Below are positions 35,931-49,800 of a stretch of DNA of 64,000 nt, piece after piece. The translations under genes and the position numbers were made by a program. The notes beneath the pieces are model-generated. The model did not search any database, had not been told where the DNA came from, and saw only the letters and a program-made list of their open reading frames with translations. Every line of letters starts with the position of its first letter. Position 1 is the stretch's first letter. Origin of the DNA: Epiperipatus broadwayi (Eukaryota > Onychophora > Udeonychophora > Euonychophora > Peripatidae); contig JAQFVV010012402.1 in NCBI GenBank assembly GCA_028023455.1, forward strand, positions 12,752,292 to 12,816,291. The letters are read 5' to 3'.

Positions 35931-37479
35931 AAATATCAATAAGAGAGTTTCAGCTTTTTCTAGATGTATGTAATATGTATATATTAGCTATTATGTAAAA
36001 ATTATTGTGGCAAGTAAAGTAAAAACATTATAAAAGAAAGATTGTGTAATGTGCTTTCGTTCCTAAAAACGTCAAGCTTCGTCATTGATATATATGTATA
36101 TAACAATTATATACAATATAAAATAAGTAAAATAATGATGATATTAATGTAAAACTCATTAAAGCCTTTTTTAAAGTTTTAAAAAAGAAATGTCTTACCA
36201 TTTTAGCTAGCTTTAAATTAACTATAATCTTAAATATTCCAGTGTGGATAACATTTATTAAACATGGATACAGTTCTTGAACTCGTACTTTGTTTTTCTT
36301 TTCTTCAGTCTTTTCCTAAATTTTTTATCTGTAGATAATAATGGGATACAATTCCATCACAAAGAAGCTATTGTTTATTCAGATGTTATGGCACTTAAAT
36401 TATAGTTCCAAACAATTGGTAATTTATCAGAGAAGGCTATATGTTCCTGCTTTGAATTGATACACTCTAGGTTGCCACAGTGACTCATATCACACAGCTG
36501 GTTTACAATATAGTTAACCATAATTAAGGAATTTTCTTTTTGTTTTGTTTTTTGCCACAATTTATATTTGCCAGCACAGTCTTTTTCAAGAACAGCAAGA
36601 TATACGATTTAATTAGGGCTACAGTTCAAATAATTGTTTTTCCTAGATCTAGGTATGTAAAACTAAATTTCCATGAACAATCCTCTTAAATAGCATAATT
36701 CTCTGCTGGTAGCTTCTAGACTCCTATATTTTTTCTTATTTACAGCACCGTGATCCCACATAAAAAAAATAAAATGCCTCCTATCATTCTGTGACTTAAT
36801 TCTTCAAAGAATTTATAACATTTTTAAATATTTTTCTTTTCTCTTATTGTTTGTTTCCTTTTAATTAATCTCTAATAATAGATTTCTAGATTCTTCTTCA
36901 TTATCTATAAATATTTTCTGATTTTGGATTATTCTCGCAATAAAATCTAATCTTTTTTCTTCTTTTGATTACATGAATTAAATTTATTTTAATTTATATT
37001 TTTTTAATTACATGGATTAAGTGAATTTTTATTAAGTTTATTTTAAAAGATTTTTTTTACTTTAATCCAAATAACATAATCCCATATATATTTGTAGATA
37101 GATGTCATATGTACACACACATGTATGCATATTCTGACAGAACACAATAGACTCATTCATTTGATGAATTCAGTTACTCAGTAAATAATAAATTTATCCA
37201 CACATATATATATATATTCTTTTCCTTTATTTAATTACTCTTTTTTTAATAATAATAATTTTTATTATTTCATGAGATAGTTATTTTGTTGAATCTTTAT
37301 TAAAAACATAAGTATCATATATATTTCCGAACGACCATCTTTCGACTCTGTTCACAGCATTTTAATATATATAATCAATATATTTGCGTTTAATAAAATT
37401 TATAATTACAACTTTAAATTATCATAATAGATTTATTACTATAAGATCTTTCCATTGACTCGTAGTAAATTGTAAGATT

Positions 37480-37690
37480 TCGCGAGTATTAATGTATTAT
37501 AAGAATTGTGGACTTAATTAGTGAAGTATTGAATAGCTTCACACTCTTAGATCTAACCACTTCAGCTTCACCTATTCATATATAAAAGTAGGTTGAAGTA
37601 AAGAAGGATTCCCTCTTTTCTTCATAGCATAAGCTTGTGTTTAAGACCTGTAGAGGTCCCTACCTTCGAATTTTTCAGACGCTTATTCCT
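37480..37690. repeat. Dispersed repeat sharing the core of the 25.8-26.2 kb foldback
   Basis: Shares GCTTCACACTCTTAG and the following CTTCA...TTCATATATAAA layout with the centre of the foldback at 25766-26182, and GCTTGTGTTT beyond it. Ends are unclear. Confidence 0.4.
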
Positions 37691-38989
37691 AAGGTTATAG
37701 TAAATATTATAATCAATATATTAAAAAAAAAAGATATATTAGAAATGTAGTAATTTAAGTTAACAATAATTAATGTTGAAGGGTATAATAAATGAAATGA
37801 GTAAGTGTCTTCTCTTTTTCACATAATTCATCTTGGGAAATTATATCCGATATATCTTATTAACAATGTTTGCTTAATATGCAACATCATCTTGGATTTC
37901 CATTATTATAACTATGAACATAATTCATCCCAAATACATAGATTATCAGATAAATTAATATTTATATATATTTAATAAAAATTATTTATAAAAATATTAG
38001 ATTATGACATATATATTGCTTAAATTGGCTATTGATTATTTAAACTATGAAAATCAAAACAAAATACTTTATAAATTATATATTATAAACCAACACAAAA
38101 ATATTATATCCACACAAAATAATTTATTTACAAACTTATGGACTATTTATTTTTTAATTATTCTTGATTTGAAATCTATAATAAACTGTTGTAATATACA
38201 TTCCTTATAATTAATTAAATAATAAAATAAAACATTATTAAATAGTAATAACAACAATAGAAAATACTACTATTCTCAGAATGTTTTTCTAAGGTCTATA
38301 ATTGTTAATGACCTTTGACTTTGAATTATTAATTTTTTACTAAAGCTCTAATTTGATACCTACATGACTTATATTATTCATATTTTACTCTTTAAGTGTT
38401 ACTGGTAGTATTGTTACTTTACATGCATGAATGGAGATTGCGTTCATTGCAATGATTTTATAACTCATTTTTGGGAGTGGTAAGTTTGTTAAACTGATAG
38501 TTATATATAGAACTTTAGTTAATTCAGTCATGGTATACACATTCTTTGAAGATTGTCATATCTTCATAAGTAAAATTGGCAGATAGTAGAACCATTGTTA
38601 TTTTTGATTTAAAATTCCATAATGACTGTTTTTTTTTAATTATACTGACATGTAACTATGAGGGAAAGATCTGTAAATTCATTTTAATGAAAATTGATTA
38701 TCTAATTTCCGTTTTTATTATATACCAAAATATGAGATAATATAATTCAAAACTTCTGTCATTTTTTCATTTTTCAAAAAGAATTAAAATATTAATCTTT
38801 TTTAGTCTACTAGATATATAATAATCATAACAAACTTATTTCTTACTCTTTCACATTATATACTCCATCAAAAATTGTTATGTTATTCTAAACATTTTAA
38901 ATAATAATAAACAGCCGTTCAAAAATGAGTATGAACATTCCAACTCCAAAAAAAAAAAAAGAGAGAAAAAGACTATTCTAGAAATAAGT

Positions 38990-40600
38990 TTTGCAATGAC
39001 TAATAAATTAATCTGTAAACACAAATACATTTATACATAGAACATGTTAATCCATTTTCCTGGTTACTTGATATTTTATGATGTCTTAATTTTCTCAGTA
39101 GAAAATTTTTCTTTCTGAAATACTTGAACACCACGACCAATTGTAGCTCTCTAATGTATTCTAATGTTTGCCATATTTTCTCCATAGAAATAATTGACAT
39201 TGCACTAACATAGACAGAGTCTACCTCTTCCATTAAAGCTATGCTCAAATTTCCTGTATGTAAGCCATTCTTTTAGCAAGTCTTGCATTGTTCATTCATT
39301 TCACATATCCGATCCAACGAAGGTTTGATTTTACAGTAGTGGGCTCAAATATCCTATCCAGCAAGCAAATGAATATGTTGATTGGTTTTATGATCTTCTC
39401 ATTGTATTATTAAAGTATTATAAACCATCTTTAAATGATATTTTTCTAACACTTTTATATTACATTGACAGGGTGTCCAAGTTTCATGTCCATATAATAA
39501 ATTAAATAAAATGACAGTTCTATATACAACTAACTTAGTTACAATAATTATTTCTCTGTGATAACAAATTCTTGGTGTATGTGTTAGACTTCAAATTTAA
39601 GTCCACCTTTTTTATAAAATTATAAAGATATTTAAATTGGTTTACTTTCTCAAGTTGATAACTATCCAGGTTAACAGTTGCTGAAGATTTTTCTTCAATC
39701 ACTTTTGATAAAAATGAGTTTTTGAACATTCAGTTAATAAATCAAAGTCTTTTTATGTTGCATTCAGAACATTCTGTAAAACATCTTTTGAAATGCCAAA
39801 AAGAACACAATCATCAGCATACTGTAAACCCAGAATCCAAGAAGTTCTTGTTTTTGCCCTTAATCAATTCGAATTAAAAATTCCATCATCAAATTTATAT
39901 TGTATCTTGATCTGTTTAATTAAGCCACCTATAAGCAATTCCAAAAATCACTGTCATAAAAATTGAAAACAATGTTGGAGCAAATACACATTCTTATTTA
40001 ACACAAGTTTTTATTTCAAATGGCTCATATTTTCTACTTGTAATATTTCCTCTCATTCCATCATGAAGAATTTATACATTATGAATAAAATTTTAATGGA
40101 CAACCAACTAATTTCAGGCAATATCATAGACTTTTCCTGTTAACTGAACCAAATGTGTTGACCAAATCAATAAAGTAATATATAAATCACCACACTTTTC
40201 TTGCATTGGAACAAAAATCATATCTATAGTGCTTCTTGATTCTCTAAAACCACACTGAATCTTGTAAATATTTATCCCTAACTGGAAGCAATTTATCCAA
40301 CAAAATTCTTGAAAGTACTTTTATTGTAGTGGATAATAATGTTATTCCGTGATAATTACTACAGTCTTGTCTATTGGAACAATAAAAAGCATTTTTAAGA
40401 TCAGGTGATACAACTTCATGAACTCAGATATTCCTAAAAAAAATTCCAATATTTTTGAAGCTAACATATCGCCACCATATTTTAAAACTTCTCTAGGTAT
40501 TTCATAAAAACCTGCAGCCTTTCTGTTTTTAAGATTACCAGATGTTTTGACTTCAATAAGCTTTATATCTTTGTCCAAATCTAAATGAATAATTTTATAT
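38990..40600 (-). pseudogene. LINE reverse transcriptase relic
   Basis: Read on the minus strand from 40600 downward with several frameshifts and stops. It gives LKNRKAAGFYEIPREVLKYG (RT start, 40342-40578), then CSNYHGITLL, SRILLDKLLP, then an IDLVNTFGSVN-like block (the catalytic VDL..AF region), then YADDCVLFG with the RT catalytic YADD at 39810-39821, then QLEKVNQFKYL (39535-39729), and WIGYVK..NNARLAKRM near 39330. This order is that of the RT and C-terminal region of Jockey/CR1/RTE-like non-LTR retrotransposons; the clade is not resolved. The endonuclease and 5' part are missing. It is non-functional and lies antisense in the RING gene intron. Confidence 0.85.
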
Positions 40601-41267
40601 TATTCAGGTTTAATAAGTGTTATACATGAAAGTGAATTTTTTTTATGTGTATTTTATATAATTTCCTTGTAAAGTGAGTTGTATGTTATATATCTAGACA
40701 TATGCATTCATTCTATACTTGTTTATAATAAATTTTGTGGTCTTAAGCGTTTCTTTTCTCTATATTATATGCCTTTTTATTCATTTTATTTAGTTTATAA
40801 TTTTGTCGTAACTATTGTTAAAATTTATTCTTATTTATTATAATACAAATTCTTTATATTCCATCTAGAATGCTTCATGATTTTAAAAAAAAAATAATAT
40901 TGACTTAGATCAATTAACTATATCTGCCATCATTTTTAATATTGTTTCTTTTCTTACTTTACTTATTTGAGTATTGTCTTTTCATTACTGGAGATATGTT
41001 GTTTTAATCAATTGCTTCCCAATCTGATAATGTATATGCATTTTAACTACATTGTCTCACATAAAATATAGAGTAGTATAGCAGTCTTTCATGAGATATG
41101 TATGAATATAGTGAGAAATAGTTTGAAGTAATAAGTAATGATTTTTTTATATATCTTTATTAGATTAACAAGATATTTTAATTCCCTCTTTTCAAATAGA
41201 GAACAAAAACTTTGAGTTATACTCTTATGAAACTTTTATTTAAGAGATAATCATCTCTTATTGTATC

Positions 41268-41661
41268 ATTTATAATTTTGATATATAAGATATGAAATAC
41301 CAGGCACTCTTAAACCTGGAACCTAATTGTAAATATAGGGGATTTGAACTCAGACTTTCAAGCCCTTTCACTATCCACACTGTCTCATACTACTGATACT
41401 CATGACCACACACATGCAGAAAAGATTAACAATCACCAATATTCGTATTTTGTGCTAAACCAGCACTGATTATATATGTATGGGAAATGGTGATCTGGAC
41501 CAACTGATGAGTTCTGGTTTAGCACAAAATATTTATATTGGTGATTATTAATCTTTTCTGCATGTGTGTGGTCATGTGTATCAATAGTATGAGATAGTGT
41601 GGATAGTGAAAGGGCTTGAAAGTCCGAGTTTAAATCCCTATATTTATAATTTTGATATATA
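41268..41661. mobile_element. Inverted-repeat element with 20-bp flanking repeats
   Basis: Arms from about 41325 (AATTGTAAATATAGGGGATT) and ending about 41650 (AATCCCTATATTTATAATT) are inverted copies over about 130 bp, passing through a shared ACACACATGCAGAAAAGATTAA. The sequence ATTTATAATTTTGATATATA occurs at 41268-41287 and again at 41642-41661. These may be the target duplication, or part of a tandem repeat the element sits in. No coding capacity. Confidence 0.65.
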
Positions 41662-43309
41662 TAAAAAGGAAACTAAAAAAAATCATTGTCATTAAAATAA
41701 TGAATTTGTAACAAGTCAGATCTCTGAAAAATTATATGTTAACATAACCGGAGAAAATTATTCATCAGTCTTGGAATTTAAATCGTAACATTATAATATA
41801 TCTTGAAAAAAATCTAGAGCCTACAATGAATTTCCCTTCTTAATTTTATCTACAAATAAATTCATTTGGCTTTTCGAAGAATATACATATCATAGTTAAA
41901 CGAACTGATTAAAGCATCATTCTAATGAACTCAATTTCTACTTGTGTTTGTAATAACACTTAAAGAGAAAAAAACATGAATAAATTGATGTCTATCATAT
42001 AGACATCTCAAAGTCAAAGAAGTTCAAAATCGTGTTGCTAATAATAATTTTATTTAAATAGTTTTTAAGGAACTACTCTACATATATAGCAGGTTTGATT
42101 GTTTATTGATTTCAAATTGATAACAAAAAAAAATATTCCATTAAGTTTCCACATAAATTATTTTGTGTGATCATTAACTAGTTAATTCAAAATTACACTA
42201 CAAAATACAATTTAGAAATATTTTGTTTTGATTTTCAATTAATCAGTAACCAATTTAAATAATAAATGTTCTACAATTTAATGTTTTTATAAATAGTCAA
42301 ATCACATGATCACCTTCTAGCTTCCACAGTATGGCTTCATACTAGGTAGCACTATTGTGTCAAGAAAGTTGCTATTGTTTTATTATTAAATATTAATTTG
42401 TCTAATATTTGATATATTTTGAATAAGTAATGTTATTTCGCTAATTATAGTAGTGGAAATTTATGATTATGTTGCATAACAAACTAATATTGTTAATGAC
42501 ACACATTATCTGTTATATTATTTTCTGCTAGTGAATTTTGCTCAAAGTGAGAAGACAGTTGTTTATTTCATTTATTATTACCTTAAATGTTAGCACAATT
42601 CCAATATATCTTTTTTTATATTTTTTTTCATAGATGAAAGATCAATTCATCCTATATATAATATTATTACTAAATAAATCCAATTTCACCATTAGTTTAT
42701 ATTGAATTAATTGCACAGAGTACATTTATCACCAAAGTGAATTTATTTCATGATTTAATTAATATGCCTGAATTGCATAAACTGAAATTGTATAGACATT
42801 TGACTACGTAATTTTTATTGTGTTTTAGGGATAACCGGATTGCTTATGCATCATTGTACAGAAATGTCAAGTGTTAATACCCCACATAGACATATATATT
42901 ATTGATATATTGTTGATTGTATTTCTCTTATATATGAATGACTCACTACCCAAATTAATTAATTCCATAAAACAAAAAGTGGAGAAAAGTGATAAAATAG
43001 TATACTGTATATTGTTTTTTAAAATTCCTTTTAAATTATAAATTCAAATAAACATTGAAGAGTGTATTACTGCAGATGTACCTTTTAACTAACAACGTAT
43101 AAAATGTATAATAGAATATCCTTGGAGTAATCATTGTTACTATAATTTTTGCATGACTAAGGGAGTTAATTGATTTGGCAAGTGAAAAAAAGTAATAACA
43201 TCAAATTCAATCTTCAGATTATTTTTTTATTTCAGAAAAACTTCATTATTTATGTTTTTTGTTAAAGATTTTTCACAAAAATGAATAACTTCTGTTACTG
43301 TTATAATTA

Positions 43310-45160
43310 TTTTGTTTAAATTGATTCATCAGCAACATAAATGTTTTCTCCTTCAGTTGTATTTAAGATCCCATCATGTCGATTTGTCCTTAAGTTTTTA
43401 TAATAATCATGTTTAATGGGAGGAATGAATTTCAACAGGTCCATCATATCTTTTCTCTTGTCAGTTCTACCTGATGGATACAATAATAGTTGGTTTACAT
43501 TTTTCAGACATAGTAGTATACCTGCTACAAATTTCTTATATTAATGGCACTAAATTTTGAATCTTTGTTAAAGTCTCATTTGAATTGTATGAGATGGGAT
43601 TTCACCCATTCTAATTTTATCCAGTGTATTTTGAGCCAATTTATTGGTAACCCTGTAACTGTTGCCTTTCTGTTAATGTTAGAATTTTCTAAAGAATTTG
43701 TAGTGAAAAAGTCCTGATGTATCATTTGAGCTGTTATGAAATGGTACTTTCTTTTTACTGATTTTTATTTTATTGTACCAATCATCTGCAAAAAAGTGTT
43801 CTGAATTTTTTTCATTTGTGATTCAATAATGGCAAAATTTGAATCATTAGGCAAATAACTATGTGAACTTATCTGTACTTTGATACAATTTCAATAAACT
43901 TAAGAAAATTTTGATATTTCTATTTTGTCCAGTACATAAATCTAAATAGATTATTTTTTCACAATTTTTAGCGCAAGTATTTATATTTTTTATTAGGCAT
44001 AATGAAAATTCTTGAGACCTGCAAGATCTTTCAGTTTCTGGCCAAATAAACATATGGATTATAATTTTAGTAAAATCGTGGCAACCGAAATTATAAACAT
44101 ATAAGTTTCACTTATAGTAAGCTACCAATGTAATAAGTTTAGGAAAAGCTAAAGCTTTTTCTCAGTCTAAAGAAAATACAAAAATTTCTTTGGATGCTGC
44201 CATTCGATCTGCAGTCATATGATGAGCCTGTTCACCCTTTTGTGAGAATTCTTTTCAAGTTTTACCACCCAAACTTCCTCACTATGTGAAGACTTTTTAT
44301 TTGCAAAGAATCACAAGTTTAACATTTATCTTTAGATGGTTGCTTAAAATGTAAGTTAAATTGTTGAGAATACTTTGTAGTATTTTTCTTTCACATATAT
44401 TATATTTTCATCTTCACATTGTGCTGTGTACAATTTGTACATTTGCTTAATATTTAGGCTGGATTTAAATATTTTCATCTTGGATTATGAGCTCATGTAA
44501 TGACTAGTGTAGGCGGGAAATGAGTTTATGTTTTATAATGTGTATCATCGATTTTATTGCCTGGAACATGGTGACCATGATGATCAATCACAAACGAAAC
44601 TTGTTCTTTATAACAAGTCATATATTTGTTCATCACTTATCTGATAAGTATTTTTAAAATATTTTTTGCAAACAAATATTATTTTCTAGGCCTTTTTGAA
44701 AGTAATGAGAAAAAACATGATCTTGGCATTTTACTGTTATCTGGGCATCTTTTTTTATTTCCTTAACTTTTACTACAACCTCTTAAAAAAATGTTTTGCT
44801 CAAGTTCACTGTCTAAATTATAAAATGCCTCCATAACAGCTTTTCTTTAATCCAAAATAAATATTTTTATTGTACTTCTGATGACATTGACATATAACAT
44901 TTACAAATGTTTTTGCAGGTATTAAATTCCCCATTCTCTTTCTGTATTTTAGATCTTTTATTCTTTTGGACATTTTGTGCCCATTTAGCAGGATTACAAT
45001 TTCTTTTCTGTCCAATTAAATTATTTGTTATAATGTTTTCATTATTAGAATCAGATGACGAATCTGAAGAAATATGTTTTCTTGAGCAATTTTCTGTCAA
45101 TGATTTGTAGTGAAGAAACATCAGATTCATTATTTTCCCCATCCAAATAATTATTATGTC
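43310..45160 (-). pseudogene. Decayed DDE-like transposon gene
   Basis: Nearly continuous minus-strand translation, with a few stops and shifts, gives in order: an acidic start, GQKRNCNPAKWAQNVQKNKR (basic), CKNICKCYMS (Cys cluster), a Lys-rich region, HVPGNKID, then TADRMAASKEIFVFSLD, AFPKLITLVAYYK, YVYNFGCHDF, MFIWPETERSCRSQEFSLCL, IYLDLCTGQNRNIK and, near the end, KRKDMMDLLKFIPPI. This layout (KRNP..W..N, D[KR]RGKH-like, FDLE.TLPLP, W.E...RG..E, D.C.GQN.N) is that of a transposon-derived protein widespread in arthropods, cnidarians and molluscs, usually left uncharacterised. The FSLD and YLDLCTGQN acidic residues would be DDE-type catalytic positions. The superfamily is not settled. Antisense frame 44907-45110 is a shadow. 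Confidence 0.7.
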
Positions 45161-45474
45161 TCTTCCATCTTAAAATAAAGGTATAATTTTTCTTCTTTTT
45201 AAAAGCAACTATCTCTAAAATTGAAATAATTGTTTAATAATTCACAAGTATTTGCTTCTGTAGCAATAAGACTGTAACTGATTTTTTTTTGTGATGAGAC
45301 AATATTAAACAATTTACCATTATCATCTCATATTACATTTTGCATTAAAAGTTACTTAGCTAAACTTTTATAAAGGTTTGAATTGCATTATTGCAATGAT
45401 TTACATTAGACTTATAATGGTCAAATATCCAATATAAAAAATTATTGTCCACATTGTTGCTATACACATGTAAT

Positions 45475-45560
45475 AATCAATCTACATAAGATTGAAACCA
45501 ATAACTAATTATAATTAAATAATTATAATTAGTTGTTTCAATCTTATTTAGATTATTATA
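45475..45560. repeat. Palindromic hairpin, about 80 bp
   Basis: AATCTACATAAGATTGAAAC and GTTTCAATCTTATTTAGATT are inverted around an AT-rich centre (CTAATTATAATTAAATAATTATAATTAG). It could be a tiny foldback element or the terminal part of the transposon at 43.3-45.2 kb. Confidence 0.6.
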
Positions 45561-46512
45561 TTAATTTTAGGAGTTAATTATAGATTGGCTTCTGAAATAA
45601 ATTATTTATTATTCAATGGCCAAAAAAATTTTGTCATTTAGCAGTGTTAATCCTTATTATTAGGGAAATTTGTTTTGCATATAAAAACTTAGAAGTCAAT
45701 CATGTGTTTTGACTCTAAAATTTAAAAAAATTCAGAAAGTGGAATTAATCGATTTGGCTTGTGAATAGCTCAAATATTAATATATTCTGGGAATTAAAAA
45801 TAAATGTCACTACATTAGTTGTAATAAACGATATTTTTTAAGTAGAACACCCGTGTAATAATATTTATTTGAAAAAATGTTCTTTTTTTCCTAATAACAT
45901 AAAGCTGATACATAAATGATGAAATATATAAAATATGAATTCATACAGTTAATGATTGCATGAAACATATTTAAAGAATATTATTTAAATAATAATAATT
46001 TGTCTTAGTAGTAGTAATAGATAAGGAAAATTAATGGAAATCAAAACAAATTAACAATATTAAATAAGTTTATTTAGAATTATTTATATCCATTCACGAA
46101 TAATTTATATTTATACATAACACAGCCCCATATTTTATATTATGCTACATTAAAACGCATTTAATTGTTTACATATTAGGATTTACAATTCATGTTTTAC
46201 GACACAAATATGTGCAGAATTTTCATTATATAAGTTAAGCATGATGTCTTGTGAATAATAGGTAATGAAAGTAATTATTCATTATTAAAAATTTATATAT
46301 ACATCATACATACAAAATTTAATTCTCTCATTAGATGCTCAATTAATTTATGACTTATAATGTACAAAGCAAAGTTCAAAGTACTTTTTGGAATATTTCA
46401 TAGCATAAAATATAGTATATAAAAATATTATATTTATCATATAAATATTATTATACTATTTTTATGTTTAAAGTAATTTTTTAAAAATAATGCATTATGT
46501 TTTCAATTTCAG

Positions 46513-46627
46513 GAAATGTCCAAAAAGAAAAATAAGAAAGATTCAGGCCTCAAATAGTAGAAGAAAGAAACAAAAGACTTCTAATAAGAAACCCATATTT
46601 GCAAGATCTTCTAAAAAAAAGTCATAA
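46513..46627 (+). CDS. RING-finger protein, last exon
   Basis: Acceptor TTTTCAATTTCAG, then G|AAA TGT CCA. With the AG of the preceding exon this restores Arg and reads HIR-KCPKRKIRKIQ, completing the second Cys/His cluster. The remainder (ASNSRRKKQKTSNKKPIFAR, then SSKKKS and TAA at 46625-46627) is a strongly basic tail that could act as a nuclear localisation signal or bind nucleic acid. The joined known part is about 128 residues. All three joins use the same phase, which supports one gene rather than chance open frames. Confidence 0.75.
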
Positions 46628-46882
46628 AGCAAGACATTGTGATTTAACTGACTTATTTGATTGAATATTTATTTATGGCTTTATTATAAAATTGGCCTTA
46701 AAAGTTGTTTTCTGGATATTTTTTGAAACAATTTTCAATGAAATACATGTAAATGTGTCATAGCTGGAATGAACATTTTAAAATAACATGTTATTTTAGC
46801 AATCCATACTTATGAAAAGAAATATTTCATTAGTGCTTTTTTTTTTTTCATTTGCATAATATACTATATTATTTATTTTTAC

Positions 46883-46888
46883 AATAAA
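46883..46888 (+). terminator. Candidate poly(A) signal of the RING gene
   Basis: AATAAA 256 bp after the stop, followed by a TTGTTTCTTATTTTGTACTT stretch typical of a downstream U-rich element. It is the best candidate near the 3' UTR end. Confidence 0.45.
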
Positions 46889-46899
46889 TCATTGTTTCT

Positions 46900-49800
46900 T
46901 ATTTTGTACTTTTATATTTTGCATGTCAAAATCATTCAAGTAATGTTCTTTTATATTTTTTTGATTTTAGACAAGATTTTACATTTAACGCATATTATGT
47001 TGACAATTAATTTATTCCCAGTGTATTATAAAAACAAATTAACAGTTTTAGTCACTGAGTTTAAAATTGTTAATAGGTTGTTTTTTTAATGACAAACAAT
47101 TGTAAAAATCTTTTAATACTTATAGTAGAACATGTTCTGAAAATTATAATTTTAGTTTTAAATATATTTAAACTTACTTAATAGACAAATTTAAACATTC
47201 AATATGACTATCATTAATCACAAAATTTCTAAATATTCCATCACTTATTACTACAGTGCGTACCCACACCTTTTCTTTTAATTGCAGATATATCATTGTT
47301 AACCGCCACTTAAGTATTGTAATCACAAATCAGATTTTGTTTCAGTATACCACTTAACAGTTGGATTTTCTTCTGTAATGACTGAGAAAAAAAAAAATTA
47401 AGGTAGTCATAGTGGTATATTATATCATAAACATCATATATCAAAACTCTTAAGAAAACTTCACTTGTTTCCCCTTAAGAAAAATTCTTTCCAATATTTC
47501 TACAACACATTTGTTATTTTGGATTAAGGTTGTATGCACAGTTTGTATAATGACTGATGTATTTAAAAATTACATTGCCAAATTTAGCATACATAACTAA
47601 TCATCACAAGTAAAGATAATTTATGGGCTCATTAAATACATAATCACCATAAGATAACCTATGGCTTGTTATCTGTAGAAGTTTGATACTTCCGTAACCA
47701 ATAATGAAAGGTGTATTTCAGCCATATTTTTATTATTTATAATGGATCGTTCATATTTTTCTAAATGTACAAGTAATGTGTTGATAATAAAATAGATCTC
47801 CATTTGTGAATTAATGCAATCTGTCATTGAGTAGTTAACTGGGGAAAAAAAAATCCTAAACCTAGAACTTCAAAAAGTTCTATGTTAAATCCCAGATCCT
47901 AAACATGGCAGATGGATATGTTAATTGTAAGCTATAGTTCTTAATAAACATTATTTCTTTTTATTGTTAATGTAATAAAAATCAATATTTGAAATGTGTA
48001 TCTGAAGTTAGGAACAAATTACAAGAATATTTACTTGTTTATAAATTTTTTTTTTAAATGATTAGAGATGTTAAACAAGACACTATCTGTGTTAGCATAA
48101 ATTTATATATTTGCTTTAAAAGTACAAATTTGTAAAATAAATGTAAAAAGTATTGAGGTAGAATAATAACTAAATAAATAATTTTAAAAATGAGCTAAGA
48201 ACTTTTAATTTTATTTTGACTTTAGTATAACAAAATCAAATTGTCACATCACATGATCATCTTAAATTATGATTATACAAGCTATTAGCAAATTTTTACT
48301 CACAATAGTGCGACCTAATGCAAAACCTAGCAATTAAAAGATACTATAAAGTTGTGCATTATAATCTCTACTCTATGCCTTCAATACCCAGATTAATTTC
48401 CAGTTTATGACTTCCATCATTGAGAAGCCTTGGATCTGGGAGCAGTGCACCTGGATCTAATACATGCCTCTAACACCTACCTTTTACCTTATTGGTTAAC
48501 TATTAGTCCAAACTGAATAGTGTTTTCAATCCAACTTGATTTGCTCATATAATTATAAAAATCTGAATGCAGTTCGATATCTATATATCTTGGTTTTTGC
48601 ATTTTTAATAACCATAGTTCACCATTATTCTTTAATTAGGATTGGTATTAAAACATCATATGATCATCTTTACTTATGCTTACACAAGTTGTTAAAACAG
48701 TGGCAAATTTTTCCACACAATAGTGCCACCTAGTGTAAGCTGTAGTATTTCTAAAAATATGTAATTGTGTTCACATGCAGATAAATGGTTAAAAGAAAAT
48801 TTTTTAACCAAGTCTATATGCTTAATAAAATTTTAAACTATTTCAGTAGTTTAGAAAGGTTATGATTAATCACTAATTAAAAGTGATATTAATAAACAAA
48901 TTTAATTAAATAATCCTTCACAAGGTGTGTATATATATATCTAGCAAGGAGGGGGGCTTTATATTTTTTTCCAAACATATTCATGTTACTAATAACACAA
49001 TATGGAAAAACATTTATATTAGTAATATTCTCATTTTCAGATGTTGTTAACCTACTCATTGAGTCTAGTGGGAATTGACCTTTAGATCATGAAATATGGA
49101 ATTTATGTAATGCTTTAATCAATTAGGCTTATCATCATCTTAAATTCAATACAAATCTAAAGCTTACCAGATTAATTCTCAGGTTATATAGTCATTGATC
49201 AAACTAGCTATATTGAAAAATGTGAGAATACCATTCAAAACATGTTTTATAATAACTTGTATGATTAATTGTTGAAAATATTTGGGAAAGTATGAAAAGG
49301 TTGAAGTTTTCTGAAATATTTAATAATTCAACTGAATAATCAAAATGTCAGCATCATAAACCTTTAAATAATCATAAAGGCTATACAGATATATTTTTCC
49401 AACTAAACAAATTTTAACTATTTTTCATTTAAGAACTTAATTGGTGGAGTAATACCTATTCTATGGATATTCATATTGTAAATTTTCAAAATCTAAATTA
49501 CTGTTGTGTTTTGATGCTGCTATTAATGAGAATTAATAAAAATGAATACCTATTCTCTGAAATTGTGCAAAAAAGTTTCTTCAAAGCAATAAAAATACAA
49601 CTTGATTTTATTGGTTTGACTGGTCTATTATTTTGATAATGTTGTACTATAAACTGTATTACTCTGAAGATAATTTTGGTAGTTGTGAATTAATAGAACC
49701 AGTTTTAAGCTAAGTAATAATGAGATCCTAGCATTGATTTAATTAGAAACAAAAATATTTTTGTTTCTTCCATTTATTTAATAAATACCCTAATTTTTAA

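Larger units (their letters stand above)
29433..46512 (+). other. RING gene intron, 17 kb, transposon-filled
   Basis: Donor GTACATTT, acceptor TTTTCAATTTCAG. It contains a foldback element, an inverted solo LTR, an LTR-like block, a tandem duplication, a LINE relic, an inverted-repeat element and a decayed DDE-like gene, listed separately. Stretches at 36.0-37.4, 37.7-38.9 and 41.7-43.3 kb show no gene. Confidence 0.6.
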
